The notes below the pieces were generated by a model. That model saw nothing but the letters and a program-made list of their open reading frames with translations, was not told the DNA's origin and did no database searches. A stretch of 64,000 nt of DNA from Ruminiclostridium herbifermentans (GTDB lineage: Bacteria; Bacillota; Clostridia; Acetivibrionales; DSM-1351), in NCBI RefSeq assembly GCF_005473905.2, contig NZ_CP061336.1, forward strand, positions 2,410,501-2,474,500, in the 5' to 3' direction. Positions 29,786 to 38,689 of this stretch are shown one piece after another. The position numbers and the translations under genes were made by a program. Position 1 is the first letter of the stretch. Every line of letters begins with the position of its first letter.

Positions 29786-30961
29786 TTATGGTCTAACCAC
29801 AATTACTTCTGTAGTTTCAATTGCAGTTTTTATTAATGGTTCAAAATCCACTTTAGATTCTGACAGCAAAATTTTATCAAGCTTAGGCTTTGTTTGCGGG
29901 TGCTTTGCAACAAAAACAGTACAGCAATCTTCATATGGCAGTATTGAGGTTTCAAATGTATCAATTTTTCTTGCAATATCAATAACCTCTACCTTGTCCA
30001 TACCAATTAACGGCCTAAATACAGGCATATTGACTGCTGAATCAGTACAATATAAGCCATGCATAGTCTGACTTGCAACCTGTCCCATACTTTCACCAGT
30101 TACTAAAGCCATAGCATTTGAATTACGAGCTATTTGTTCAGCAATTCTCATCATAATACGTCTCATTATGATTGTTAGCTGGTCTTCTGGACATTTATCA
30201 TTTATAGCTAATTGTATTTCTGTAAAAGGAACTATGTGCAAATGAATTTTTCCGCAGTATCCAGCTAATATCTTCGCAAGATCAATTACTTTTTGTTTTG
30301 CTCTTTCGCTAGTATATGGATAACTGTAGAAGTGGATAGCTTCTAGTTCAACTCCTCTTTTCCCCATCATCCAGCCTGCAACAGGACTGTCAATACCTCC
30401 TGATAATAAAAGCATTGCTTTTCCATTTGAGCCCAATGGCATTCCGCCATGACCTTTAATAGTTTCTGAGTAAATATATGAATTCTCTCTAATCTCAATA
30501 AATAAAATAAAATCAGGATTATGAACATCTACTGTTAATCCATTTATATTTTCAAAAATATGTCCTCCAATATCATTACAAACTTCGGGGGACTGCATTG
30601 GAAATTTCTTATTACCTCTTTTGGTTTCTACTTTAAAAGTTTTATAACCATATTGATTAACTAATTCTGTTGCCATTTTTAATGCATAAGTTTTTATTTG
30701 CTCATAATCAGTTTCTATTTTCCAAACAGGACTAACAGAAACTACGCCAAATACTTTTGTGACCCTCTGCATAACCAAATCAAACTCGTAATTTTCATCT
30801 TCAGGTTCAATGTAAATTCTTCCTTGAGATTTTAATACCTTTGCTTTACCAAATTTATATATTGCGCTTTTTATATTTCCCATTAATTTCTCTTCAAAAA
30901 CTGGTCTATTTAAGCCCTTTAATATAATTTCTCCATAACGTACCAAAATAATTTTTTTCAT
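29786..30961 (-). CDS. thiI: tRNA 4-thiouridine synthase ThiI, without rhodanese domain
   Basis: Adenylates U8 of tRNA and directs sulfur insertion. 391 residues: N-terminal ferredoxin-like and THUMP domains (about 1-165; VRYGEIILKG), then PP-loop LLLSGGIDSPVAGWMM (about 184). It ends at the length of Bacillus-type ThiI, without the C-terminal rhodanese domain of E. coli. The start is the ATG at 30961, nine bases after AGGA; an ATG three codons earlier abuts the ribosome site. It lies directly downstream of a cysteine desulfurase, the expected sulfur donor. Confidence 0.95.
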   Translation of the reverse strand: MKKIILVRYGEIILKGLNRPVFEEKLMGNIKSAIYKFGKAKVLKSQGRIYIEPEDENYEFDLVMQRVTKVFGVVSVSPVWKIETDYEQIKTYALKMATELVNQYGYKTFKVETKRGNKKFPMQSPEVCNDIGGHIFENINGLTVDVHNPDFILFIEIRENSYIYSETIKGHGGMPLGSNGKAMLLLSGGIDSPVAGWMMGKRGVELEAIHFYSYPYTSERAKQKVIDLAKILAGYCGKIHLHIVPFTEIQLAINDKCPEDQLTIIMRRIMMRIAEQIARNSNAMALVTGESMGQVASQTMHGLYCTDSAVNMPVFRPLIGMDKVEVIDIARKIDTFETSILPYEDCCTVFVAKHPQTKPKLDKILLSESKVDFEPLIKTAIETTEVIVVRP

Positions 30962-31004
30962 TTTATACATTCCTTTCGTTAGTACCTTTCTTGACTAGTA
31001 CTTC

Positions 31005-32168
31005 TTAACCTTTAATTTTTCGTTTAATGCTTATTACAGGAATTATTTCTTTAAGTGCTGCAATTGTTTCATCAATATCAATGATAGAATTTGATGCTGA
31101 AAAACTAAATCTAATAGCACTATCAATGTTTTTTGATTCTAATCCCATTGCCTTCAAAACATAACTATGAGTTTTTTTATTTGATGAGCAGGCAGAACCC
31201 GTAGATACATAAATGTTTTTCTGTTCAAGATGGTGTAGTAAAACCTCAGATTTTAAATTTGAAAAAGAAACATTTATAATGTATGGTAATGCCTGATCAT
31301 AGGAATTTATTATTGCATCTTCAAATGATTCAGTTATTTTCTGTACAAAATATTCTTTTATAGAAGCAACGTGAGTATAGTTTGCATCAATATCGTTAAA
31401 AATTTTTTCGGCAGCAAGACCAAATCCACAAATTCCAGATACATTCTCCGTTCCAGAGCGTAGCGATACTTCTTGTCCTCCGCCTAATAAAACAGGCTTA
31501 ATCCGTATTCCTTTTCTAATATAAAGAGCTCCTATCCCCTTTGGTCCATGGATTTTATGAGAACTAATTGACAGAAGATCTATTTCATAGTTTTTAGGGA
31601 AAATACGTATCTTTCCAAATGCTTGAACAGCATCTACATGAAGGACTGCAGACGGACATTTAGCTTTCCTGATTTTATTAATCTCATCAATAGGCTGTAT
31701 TGCCCCAGTTTCATTATTAGTATGCATAAAACTTAGCAAAGCAGTTTCACTGCTTATTACATTTTCTAATGCATCTAGCTTAATTACACCTTTATTATCT
31801 ACAGGAATATAGTCAACTTTGTAACCATCCTTAGCAAGCTGTTTAAACACTTCTAACACAGATGGATGCTCAATTTCACTTGTAATAATATGTTTCCCTG
31901 CCCTAGGATTAGCTTTCAAGAACCCCAAAATAGCTAAATTGTTTGATTCTGTGCCTCCTGATGTAAATACAATTTCCTTTGAGTCTACTTTCAACGAATC
32001 CGATATCTGATTTCTGGCACGTTTCACCAGATTTTCAGCCTCAATTCCTTTTGTATGCAAAGATGAAGGATTTCCGTAAAAATTCCTATTAACATCATTC
32101 ATATATTCAATAACTTCGTCATAGGGCTTTGTTGTAGCACTATTATCCAAGTATATTTCACGGCTCAT
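31005..32168 (-). CDS. Cysteine desulfurase (NifS/IscS-like, ThiI partner)
   Basis: PLP enzyme releasing sulfur from cysteine as an enzyme-bound persulfide. 387 residues: YLDNSATTKP at the N-terminus, TSGGTESNNLAI (about 70), PLP lysine in SISSHKIHGPKGIGALY (about 205), catalytic Cys in VSTGSACSSNKKTHSYVL (about 328). The arrangement desulfurase-thiI, with ThiI lacking a rhodanese domain, matches the NifZ-ThiI pair of Bacillus. The start is ATG after GGGG. A general Fe-S role is also possible. Confidence 0.94.
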   Translation of the reverse strand: MSREIYLDNSATTKPYDEVIEYMNDVNRNFYGNPSSLHTKGIEAENLVKRARNQISDSLKVDSKEIVFTSGGTESNNLAILGFLKANPRAGKHIITSEIEHPSVLEVFKQLAKDGYKVDYIPVDNKGVIKLDALENVISSETALLSFMHTNNETGAIQPIDEINKIRKAKCPSAVLHVDAVQAFGKIRIFPKNYEIDLLSISSHKIHGPKGIGALYIRKGIRIKPVLLGGGQEVSLRSGTENVSGICGFGLAAEKIFNDIDANYTHVASIKEYFVQKITESFEDAIINSYDQALPYIINVSFSNLKSEVLLHHLEQKNIYVSTGSACSSNKKTHSYVLKAMGLESKNIDSAIRFSFSASNSIIDIDETIAALKEIIPVISIKRKIKG

Positions 32169-32321
32169 TAATAATCTACCCCTTCAAAATTTAACTTTTA
32201 TCTTAAACATTTAACTCATGTTTAAGCATTTAACCTCTATTTAAGCATTTATCTTCTTAAGCATTTATCTTCTGTTTAAACATTCAGCATATATAAATTA
32301 AAATAAAAAATATAACTATTT

Positions 32322-32549
32322 TCAATTGTTATTTTTTTCTTTTTCAGAAAGCTTATCTCTAAGTCTATCAATCTGTTCCTTAGTAATATTTGATGTCATA
32401 AAATCTTTTATTGAAACACTTCTGTAATCGTCAATTTCATCAATACATTGACCGCAATTATCACAATGCTTTTCAGAGTCTAAATCACAAATATCACATT
32501 CACCACAATTAATACATTCTCTATTATATAATTCACATAGATTATTCAT
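32322..32549 (-). CDS. Small cysteine-rich protein
   Basis: 75 residues; no family recognised. Eight cysteines in the first 36 residues, arranged CINCGECDIC and CDNCGQC, suggest bound zinc or a cluster; the C-terminal half is a charged helix (KEQIDRLRDKLSEKEK). The GGGAGG ribosome site lies inside a family C repeat (32553-32577), so its expression may be controlled by the structure described there. It is upstream of the cysteine desulfurase in the same direction (153-base gap) and may belong to that sulfur-transfer unit. Confidence 0.8.
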   Translation of the reverse strand: MNNLCELYNRECINCGECDICDLDSEKHCDNCGQCIDEIDDYRSVSIKDFMTSNITKEQIDRLRDKLSEKEKNNN

Positions 32550-32551
32550 AC

Positions 32552-32725
32552 TAACCTCCCACGCCTATCTTAGGCACAAAACTTTAATTAAACTATCGTG
32601 GAGGTACGCAGTAATTTTCACTGCTCCATCCGCTAAACTACAACAACCACATGGCTCGAAAATGCACAATGCTAGTACAAACTATTGTTTCGAGCCGATA
32701 ACCTCCTACGCCTGCTTTCGGCGCA
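32552..32725 (-). promoter_or_regulatory. Family C leader: two SD-bearing hairpin repeats with an anti-SD between them
   Basis: Read on the minus strand: hairpin GCGCC/GGCGT followed by AGGAGGTTAT (32698-32724), a long GGCTCGAAA/TTTCGAGCC hairpin resembling part of family B, then ACCTCCACG (32597-32605), then hairpin GCC/GGC followed by CGTGGGAGGTTAG and the ATG of the small Cys-rich protein. The middle block is complementary to both SD blocks (one bulged G with the second). The same order occurs before the MoxR gene at 63.3 kb. Confidence 0.65.
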
Positions 32726-32816
32726 AAATACAATGAAACTATAGGTTGAGATACTCTGCTTGAGTATGGATACTTCTCCTTATTGAAAGCCTCAACCACC
32801 ATCATTGTTAAAAAGC

Positions 32817-33617
32817 TTAAAGCCTACCTATTGCTTTTAATATACCATATATTAATGCTTGAGGCCTAGGGGGACATCCTGGTATATATACATCTACAGG
32901 CAATACACAATCTACGCCATTTCTGCCTGCATAGCTGTTTTTAAATATACCGCCACTGCAAGCACATGCACCTACAGCAATAACTAGTTTTGGTGAAGGT
33001 GTTGCATTATATGTCTTTATGAGTGCTTCCTCCATATTTCTGGTTACGCAGCCAGTTACCATTAACATATCAGCATGCCTAGGTGAAGCCACAAATTGAA
33101 TTCCTAAACGTTCTAAATCATTATAGGGAGATCCTAAAGCATTTAGTTCATAATCGCAGCCATTACAAGAACCAGCATCTACTTCTCTGATATTTAGGCT
33201 CTTACCATAAAACTTTTTTACTTTCTCCTTTAATTGCCTGCCTAATAACTCATAATCTAAATCCTTAACAACATCGTCTTGAACTAATAATGGTGTTGCT
33301 CTTAAAGCTGCTCTGCTTTTCTGTGCCAGTTCAAACTTGTTTGAAAGTAATACTGCTTTATTTGGACACGCATCTTCACAAAATCTGCAGAAAATGCATT
33401 CGTCAATATTTACAGCAGGCGATTTTTCTTTCTGCTTGTCATTATCAACTAAAGCAATTGCTCCAGTTGGACATGAATTAATGCACTTTGAGCACCTTTT
33501 GCATTTAGTATAATAAAATTCTGGTACACCAGTAATATATGAACTCTTTATTGGCTTTTTAGGGTAATCAACAGTAACAGTACCATGTTGAAACATCTTT
33601 TTAATTATATTATGCAT
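32817..33617 (-). CDS. Ferredoxin-fused NuoB/HyfI-like subunit of a complex I-like enzyme
   Basis: Electron-carrying subunit at the membrane face. Residues 1-100 hold two 4Fe-4S motifs (CKRCSKCINSCP, CIFCRFCEDACP), equivalent to HyfH/NuoI. From about residue 145 the 20-kDa subunit domain has the N2-type cysteines CNGC, TGCV, GACACSGG and IPGCPPRPQ. 266 residues, so two subunits that are usually separate are fused here. The start is ATG after GGAGG. It is the last gene of the six-gene operon. Confidence 0.92.
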   Translation of the reverse strand: MHNIIKKMFQHGTVTVDYPKKPIKSSYITGVPEFYYTKCKRCSKCINSCPTGAIALVDNDKQKEKSPAVNIDECIFCRFCEDACPNKAVLLSNKFELAQKSRAALRATPLLVQDDVVKDLDYELLGRQLKEKVKKFYGKSLNIREVDAGSCNGCDYELNALGSPYNDLERLGIQFVASPRHADMLMVTGCVTRNMEEALIKTYNATPSPKLVIAVGACACSGGIFKNSYAGRNGVDCVLPVDVYIPGCPPRPQALIYGILKAIGRL

Positions 33618-33693
33618 TTAATCTACCTCCAAAAGCAATAATACCAACTTCTGCATATAAATTGGTAAACTCAATTAATAACCTCACACTAAA

Positions 33694-35286
33694 TTACAAA
33701 TCATTTCCAGCATATGAAAGATTGAAACTCTTATTTATTAGTGGAAAATCAGTTAATGTATTAGTGTTAACTGCATGGCATAGTACAGGCCAATTGCAAA
33801 ATGACGGTGTCCTTACTTTATATCTTAAAATAGTATTATTTTCACCTGTCATAACAAAATGAATGTTTTCTCCTCTGGGTGACTCAGTCATACCAAAGGC
33901 ATAAGAATAAGGCTTAAGATTTCCTATGTCAATAGAAATAGAACCTTCCTCTGGCATTTTATCAAGAGCTTGTCTAATAATACTTATAGACTCAATAATT
34001 TCCTCAATTTTAACATTCATCCTGCAATTAATGTCGCAATTATTATGTTGAGGTACATTAAATTTAAGCTTTGAATATGCAGCATACGGGAATTCTTTTC
34101 TAACATCAGTATTAATACCGCTAGCTCTGCCACCAGGCCCAACAGCATTTAAATCAACAGCAATAGCATTAGATAAAATTCCAGTGTGTTCAACTCTATC
34201 AATAAACATACCATTATTTTTAACAATATTTACTGTTTCTCTAAACTCTTTATCTAAATTATTTAAGCAATCAATAATTAATTTTTCATTATTTCTTATA
34301 AAATCTTTTCTTAAACCTCCTGGTTTATTTGTATTTCTTAAGAATCTACTTCCAGTCAGCTGTTCGCATAAAACCTGTATCCAACGTCTCATCATAGCAA
34401 ATTGTCCATTTGCAAAAATATAGCCTGTATCAACACATAGACCTGAAATATCTCCAAGATGACTGCAAATGCGCTCAAACTCTGCAAATATAGTTCTAGA
34501 GTAAAGTGCTCTTTCAGGAAGATAGGTTATTCCATTAATTTTTTCAATTGCCTGACAATAAGCTAAAGAATTTGTAAAAGTCTCATCGCCCGAAATTCTT
34601 TCAGAAAACAAAAGTACTTTCATATAATTTTCATTCTCTGACAACTTTTCTAGTCCACGGTGAGTGTAATATAGCTTTGCCTCAAGATTAATTATTGGCT
34701 CTCCTGCCACACTAAACCTAAAATGTCCAGGCTCAATTATTCCTGCATGAACAGGTCCTACGGCAACTTCAAATACTCCTGTACCAGAAATACTGGTATA
34801 ACTTTGCTCCCTCTTTTCAAAATTCAATCTAGTATTTGCTTTAAAATCCTTATTTAACGGATGAACATTCAGCGGAAAATTTCCATGATGCACTAATTCT
34901 CTGCTATCTAATGAATTAACAAATGAAACTCCAAACATGTCTTGTATCTCTCTTTCATACAAGCTTGCAGCAGGAATTTCCTTTGCAATTGAGTCAATAT
35001 GCAGTGAGCTTTTTTTGTCAAGCTTAACGTATAAGGTAATTAGTGTATTAGATGACCTAACTGCAAAGGTATAATAAATAGTTATGCTATTATTAATTTG
35101 AGAGGTGTCATTACCAAATAAATCAATAAGCACACAGTCAATATTATTATAAATACTAATGCAGTCATCTTTAATAGATGCTTGTGTAACCTCTGAATAT
35201 ATCTCATTTTCATTAAGCAATTTGCTTTCAATTGCATGTGATGATAATAATCTATTTATTGCTTCAAAAATAGCTTCGGAAACCAC
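33694..35286 (-). CDS. HyfG/HycE-like large subunit lacking all NiFe cysteines
   Basis: Fused 30-kDa (about 1-160; AASLYEREIQDMFGVSF) and 49-kDa/hydrogenase-large-subunit domains, 530 residues. Where group 4 hydrogenases have RxCGxC, this protein has ERISGDE (about 228), and at the C-terminal DPCxxC position it reads SFNLSY in a complex I-like tail. It therefore cannot hold a NiFe centre of the known kind. This places it with the energy-converting hydrogenase-related (Ehr) complexes, whose reaction is not settled. The start is GTG after GGAGGG, touching the stop of the upstream gene. Confidence 0.92.
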   Translation of the reverse strand: MVSEAIFEAINRLLSSHAIESKLLNENEIYSEVTQASIKDDCISIYNNIDCVLIDLFGNDTSQINNSITIYYTFAVRSSNTLITLYVKLDKKSSLHIDSIAKEIPAASLYEREIQDMFGVSFVNSLDSRELVHHGNFPLNVHPLNKDFKANTRLNFEKREQSYTSISGTGVFEVAVGPVHAGIIEPGHFRFSVAGEPIINLEAKLYYTHRGLEKLSENENYMKVLLFSERISGDETFTNSLAYCQAIEKINGITYLPERALYSRTIFAEFERICSHLGDISGLCVDTGYIFANGQFAMMRRWIQVLCEQLTGSRFLRNTNKPGGLRKDFIRNNEKLIIDCLNNLDKEFRETVNIVKNNGMFIDRVEHTGILSNAIAVDLNAVGPGGRASGINTDVRKEFPYAAYSKLKFNVPQHNNCDINCRMNVKIEEIIESISIIRQALDKMPEEGSISIDIGNLKPYSYAFGMTESPRGENIHFVMTGENNTILRYKVRTPSFCNWPVLCHAVNTNTLTDFPLINKSFNLSYAGNDL

Positions 35287-36771
35287 TTATATCCCTCCTA
35301 AAACAATTTCAGTACAGGCATCCATTAATGACTTCAATGGGGCAGGTATATATATTCCCACAAAAATTATAATGCATAACAAAACTATAAGAACTGATGA
35401 ACTAATGAAGTCCAACTCACCTTTTTCTATTTCGGAGTTTGGGTTATTGCCATAAAACATTTTACTTATCTGTTTAACAAATCCTGCAAATATAACTGCT
35501 AAAAATAATAAAAGCAGCATAGCAATTATGTATTTTTTTGACTGTATAGCCCCTACCACTGTGCTAAATTCACTCATAAAAATACCAAATGGCGGCATAC
35601 CCGTTATTGCGAAAACACCAAGAACAAAAACTATACCTGTTACTGGCATTGTTTTAATAAGTCCACGTATGCCAGCTATTTTTTTAGTATGATACTTCAA
35701 ATAAACATTTCCAGTTGCCAAGAAAAGCATTGATTTTGTCATAGCATGATTAAAGGTATGATACATTGCTGCGAAAATACTTACTGGCGTACATATACCT
35801 AAACCTAAAGCAATAATTCCCATATGCTCGATACTAGAATATGCTAAGATTCTTTTGTAGTCTTGCTGTACTAAAACAAACATAGCAGCTGTCGCTATGG
35901 ACAATATTCCAAGTAATAAAAGCAGATTTCCTGTATAGTTATTATTTCCAAGGCATGTGTTGACAATAGATAAAACTCTTATGATACCATATATTGCAGT
36001 ATTTAAAAGCACTCCTGATAGTAGTGCACTTACAGGTGATGGTGCTTGACTATGAGCATCTGGGAGCCATGTATGCATAGGAGAAAAACCAACTTTTGTT
36101 CCAAAACCTATTAATATAAATATAAATGCTATTTTTAAAATACTTGGGTCAAGGGATGAAGCATTCTGCAGTAAGAAATTCCAGTTTAGTCCGGAAATCT
36201 TGTTTCCTACTTGCGTTATAGTTGATGAATAATAAAGTAAAATAATACCTAACATTGCAAATGCTATACCCACTGAACAAATTATTAGGTATTTCCACGC
36301 AGCTTCTATGGATCTTTTATTGTTATAAAAACCTACTAAAAAAGCAGATGCAAGGGTGGTTGCCTCAATTGCAATCCACATTACACCCATGTTTTGTGTT
36401 ATTAAGGCTAAAATCATTGCCAAAACAAATGCATTAGAGAGACTATAATAAAGTTTTAGCTTTTTTAATGTAATTACATTTCTTTTTAACTCTTCTCCAA
36501 AATAACTTATGGAAAATAATGAAACTAAAAAAAATGCCAAAGTTGTAATTAATAATATATAACCGCTTAATGAATCAATATAAAATAAATCCTTAAATAT
36601 TCCAGTGCTTGTAACTGCTTTAAACTTATTAATCTCTATTAGTGCTGCTATCGAAGAAATTAAAATTAACAATGCTCCTATTAAATTAGTTAAATGTATT
36701 ACAGTTTTATTTTTTGTTATCCATACTAACCCACCTGCTATTACAGGAATAGCTAAAAATGCAAAAATCAT
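35287..36771 (-). CDS. HyfF/NuoM-like antiporter-type membrane subunit
   Basis: Proton- or sodium-translocating subunit, about 494 residues with about 14 membrane spans. Family marks: MWIAIEATTLASAFLVGFY with the conserved Glu, FGTKVGFSPMHTWLPDAHSQAPSPVSALLSGVLLN-type loop (about 235-265), and YSSIEHMGIIALGLG. The start is placed at the ATG three bases after GGGAGG plus AAAT; a reading four codons longer overlaps that site. Second gene from the 3' end side of the Ehr-like operon. Confidence 0.92.
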   Translation of the reverse strand: MIFAFLAIPVIAGGLVWITKNKTVIHLTNLIGALLILISSIAALIEINKFKAVTSTGIFKDLFYIDSLSGYILLITTLAFFLVSLFSISYFGEELKRNVITLKKLKLYYSLSNAFVLAMILALITQNMGVMWIAIEATTLASAFLVGFYNNKRSIEAAWKYLIICSVGIAFAMLGIILLYYSSTITQVGNKISGLNWNFLLQNASSLDPSILKIAFIFILIGFGTKVGFSPMHTWLPDAHSQAPSPVSALLSGVLLNTAIYGIIRVLSIVNTCLGNNNYTGNLLLLLGILSIATAAMFVLVQQDYKRILAYSSIEHMGIIALGLGICTPVSIFAAMYHTFNHAMTKSMLFLATGNVYLKYHTKKIAGIRGLIKTMPVTGIVFVLGVFAITGMPPFGIFMSEFSTVVGAIQSKKYIIAMLLLLFLAVIFAGFVKQISKMFYGNNPNSEIEKGELDFISSSVLIVLLCIIIFVGIYIPAPLKSLMDACTEIVLGGI

Positions 36772-36791
36772 ATTTCCTCCCATTTTTAAGG

Positions 36792-37463
36792 CTAACCTTT
36801 TAAATTCTTTAGCTTATTAATATCTATTGATTCAAATGTATCATTAATCTTAAACACAAATATACCCATTATCAGAAAAGCTGTAAGTAGGTCAAAAAAC
36901 AGCCCAAATTCAACAAACATTGGCATACCTTCTGTAGTCAACATGGCAGCTAAAAACATACCATTTTCTATAACTAAGAATCCAACAATCTGACCAATTG
37001 CCTTTTTTCTGCTTATCATAAAAAACAATCCTATCATAACAACTGACATTGAATATATCAAATAATTCTTGGTATCTAGATTTGTAATTCCTTCAATACT
37101 ATATATCACATACCAGCTAAGCACGACTAACCCGCCACAAATAAGCATTGAAATAGGAATATTAATGAAAAAGTCTTTTTCAACTGTATATTCTACCTTT
37201 TGTGATGTCCTTTTTAAAACCATTGGAATTAAAATTACTTTAAACAAAACTATTAATAAAAATATTATAAAAACTTCGTCAAACTTCTTATGTACAAGCA
37301 TACCGCGAATTGATACTAAAAGTGATATTGAAGCAAGCAGTAATGATTGAAACCTAAAAGTTGATATATAGGAATTTTGTCTCTTATTTGCAATTAAAAC
37401 AAATGAAGAAATCAATATTAATATTGATAAAAGGTTTAAAGCATTGTTGTACATAATAATCAT
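36792..37463 (-). CDS. HyfE-like membrane subunit
   Basis: 223 residues with about seven hydrophobic segments. Resembles hydrogenase-4 component E (NuoK-related): FLVIENGMFLAAML with a conserved Glu near residue 166, and the closing EFGLFFDLLTAFLIMGIFVFKIND. The start is ATG five bases after AGGA. It fits between HyfC- and HyfF-like genes as in hyf operons. Confidence 0.85.
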   Translation of the reverse strand: MIIMYNNALNLLSILILISSFVLIANKRQNSYISTFRFQSLLLASISLLVSIRGMLVHKKFDEVFIIFLLIVLFKVILIPMVLKRTSQKVEYTVEKDFFINIPISMLICGGLVVLSWYVIYSIEGITNLDTKNYLIYSMSVVMIGLFFMISRKKAIGQIVGFLVIENGMFLAAMLTTEGMPMFVEFGLFFDLLTAFLIMGIFVFKINDTFESIDINKLKNLKG

Positions 37464-37493
37464 CCACGTCCTTTTTATAGATATTACAATACT

Positions 37494-37565
37494 GCAAAAA
37501 ATACTTTTGTCTTAGCGCTTGAAAATGCACTATGTAAGTACAAACTTTATTTTCATTCTGAGCAA
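37494..37565 (+). repeat. Diverged family B copy, B4
   Basis: GCAAAAAATACTTTTGTCTTAG then GCACTATGTAAGTACAAACTT matches the right half of B3; the hairpin arms are eroded (CTTGAAAATGC, TTTTCATTCTG). It lies inside the Ehr-like operon, between the HyfE- and HyfC-like genes. Confidence 0.6.
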
Positions 37566-37608
37566 ATATTATACTTAAACTACTGGTGATAACCTTTTAC
37601 ACTAATTC

Positions 37609-38559
37609 TTATTTTAGAATAAAACTAGTTAAAAAGCCTAAAACAGATACTATAAAAGCTATTGCTGCAAAATTAGGAATACTGTACAATCGAAGTTTCA
37701 CAGTATTTAATTCAACAAGTGCAACTAGTATAGTAATCACAAATATCTTTAACAAGTAGATTCCAAATCCCAAAAATATATTTGCTACATTAAATCCTAC
37801 AGGAATTAGAATATTAGCCATAAATGTCATAAAAACAAGCTGCTTAATATGTGTTCCCAACTCAATAAAAGCAAGGTGCCTTCCCGAATATTCAAGTACC
37901 ATTGCTTCATGTACCATTGTAAGTTCTAAATGAGTAGAAGGATCATCGACTGGAATTCTAGAAGATTCAGCTATTAAAACCATTAACATACTAACAAACA
38001 ATAATAGATTAATTGGCGTAAAAGCTAATTCCGTATGATTTACCATATAATTATATATTGATGAAACATTTGTGGATGCAATATCAGTTCTTGCACTTAC
38101 AGTAATAATTATAATAAATAATGCAGGTTCTGCCAATGCAGAGACCAGCATTTCTCTACTACTGCCCATTCCACCAAATGCACTACCAGTATCTAGGCCT
38201 GCTAATGCCATAAACACACGACCTGCAACAAATAAATATACAATAATTAATAAATCTGTATAGAATGTAAATCCTACAAGCTGATTTACTAATGGCAAGC
38301 AAAGTAAGGCTGTTAATGATGTTACAAAATATATATATGGAGCTACATTGTAAATCCATGATGAAGTATTTGAAACTACTAAATCTTTTTTAAATAGTTT
38401 AATCAAATTATAATATGGCTGAAAAATTGACGGTCCTATCTTATGCTGTGCTTTAGCCTTCAATACTTTAATAACACCAGTAAAAATTGGTGCAATCAAT
38501 AATATTATTATAATTTGAACAATTAATTTTAATATTGAAGTAATCATAAATATGTCCAT
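37609..38559 (-). CDS. HyfC/NuoH-like membrane subunit
   Basis: 316 residues, about eight spans; the complex I subunit that links the hydrophilic arm to the membrane arm. KAQHKIGPSIFQPYYNLIKLFKKD (about 36-58) and RIPVDDPSTHLELTMVHEAMVLEYSGRHLA (about 198-227) are diagnostic. No good ribosome site precedes the start; CATGGACATATTTATGA surrounds it and the identical 17 bases surround the miaA start, where the ribosome site is also poor. Confidence 0.92.
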   Translation of the reverse strand: MDIFMITSILKLIVQIIIILLIAPIFTGVIKVLKAKAQHKIGPSIFQPYYNLIKLFKKDLVVSNTSSWIYNVAPYIYFVTSLTALLCLPLVNQLVGFTFYTDLLIIVYLFVAGRVFMALAGLDTGSAFGGMGSSREMLVSALAEPALFIIIITVSARTDIASTNVSSIYNYMVNHTELAFTPINLLLFVSMLMVLIAESSRIPVDDPSTHLELTMVHEAMVLEYSGRHLAFIELGTHIKQLVFMTFMANILIPVGFNVANIFLGFGIYLLKIFVITILVALVELNTVKLRLYSIPNFAAIAFIVSVLGFLTSFILK

Positions 38560-38632
38560 GTCTCACATTTTATTAAACAACATAGTACATTACATGGACT
38601 GGGCACCTCCTATATAGATATTTGCATTTATT

Positions 38633-38673
38633 GCATCCTTTTATATTAAGAATAAGTTTAAGTAAAAGGATGC
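38633..38673 (-). other. Stem-loop between the HyfB- and HyfC-like genes
   Basis: GCATCCTTTTA / TAAAAGGATGC, an 11-bp perfect stem, 17 bases after the HyfB-like stop and without a following T-run. It could be a processing or partial attenuation site that sets subunit ratios. Confidence 0.55.
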
Positions 38674-38689
38674 AGACAATAAACTTTAA

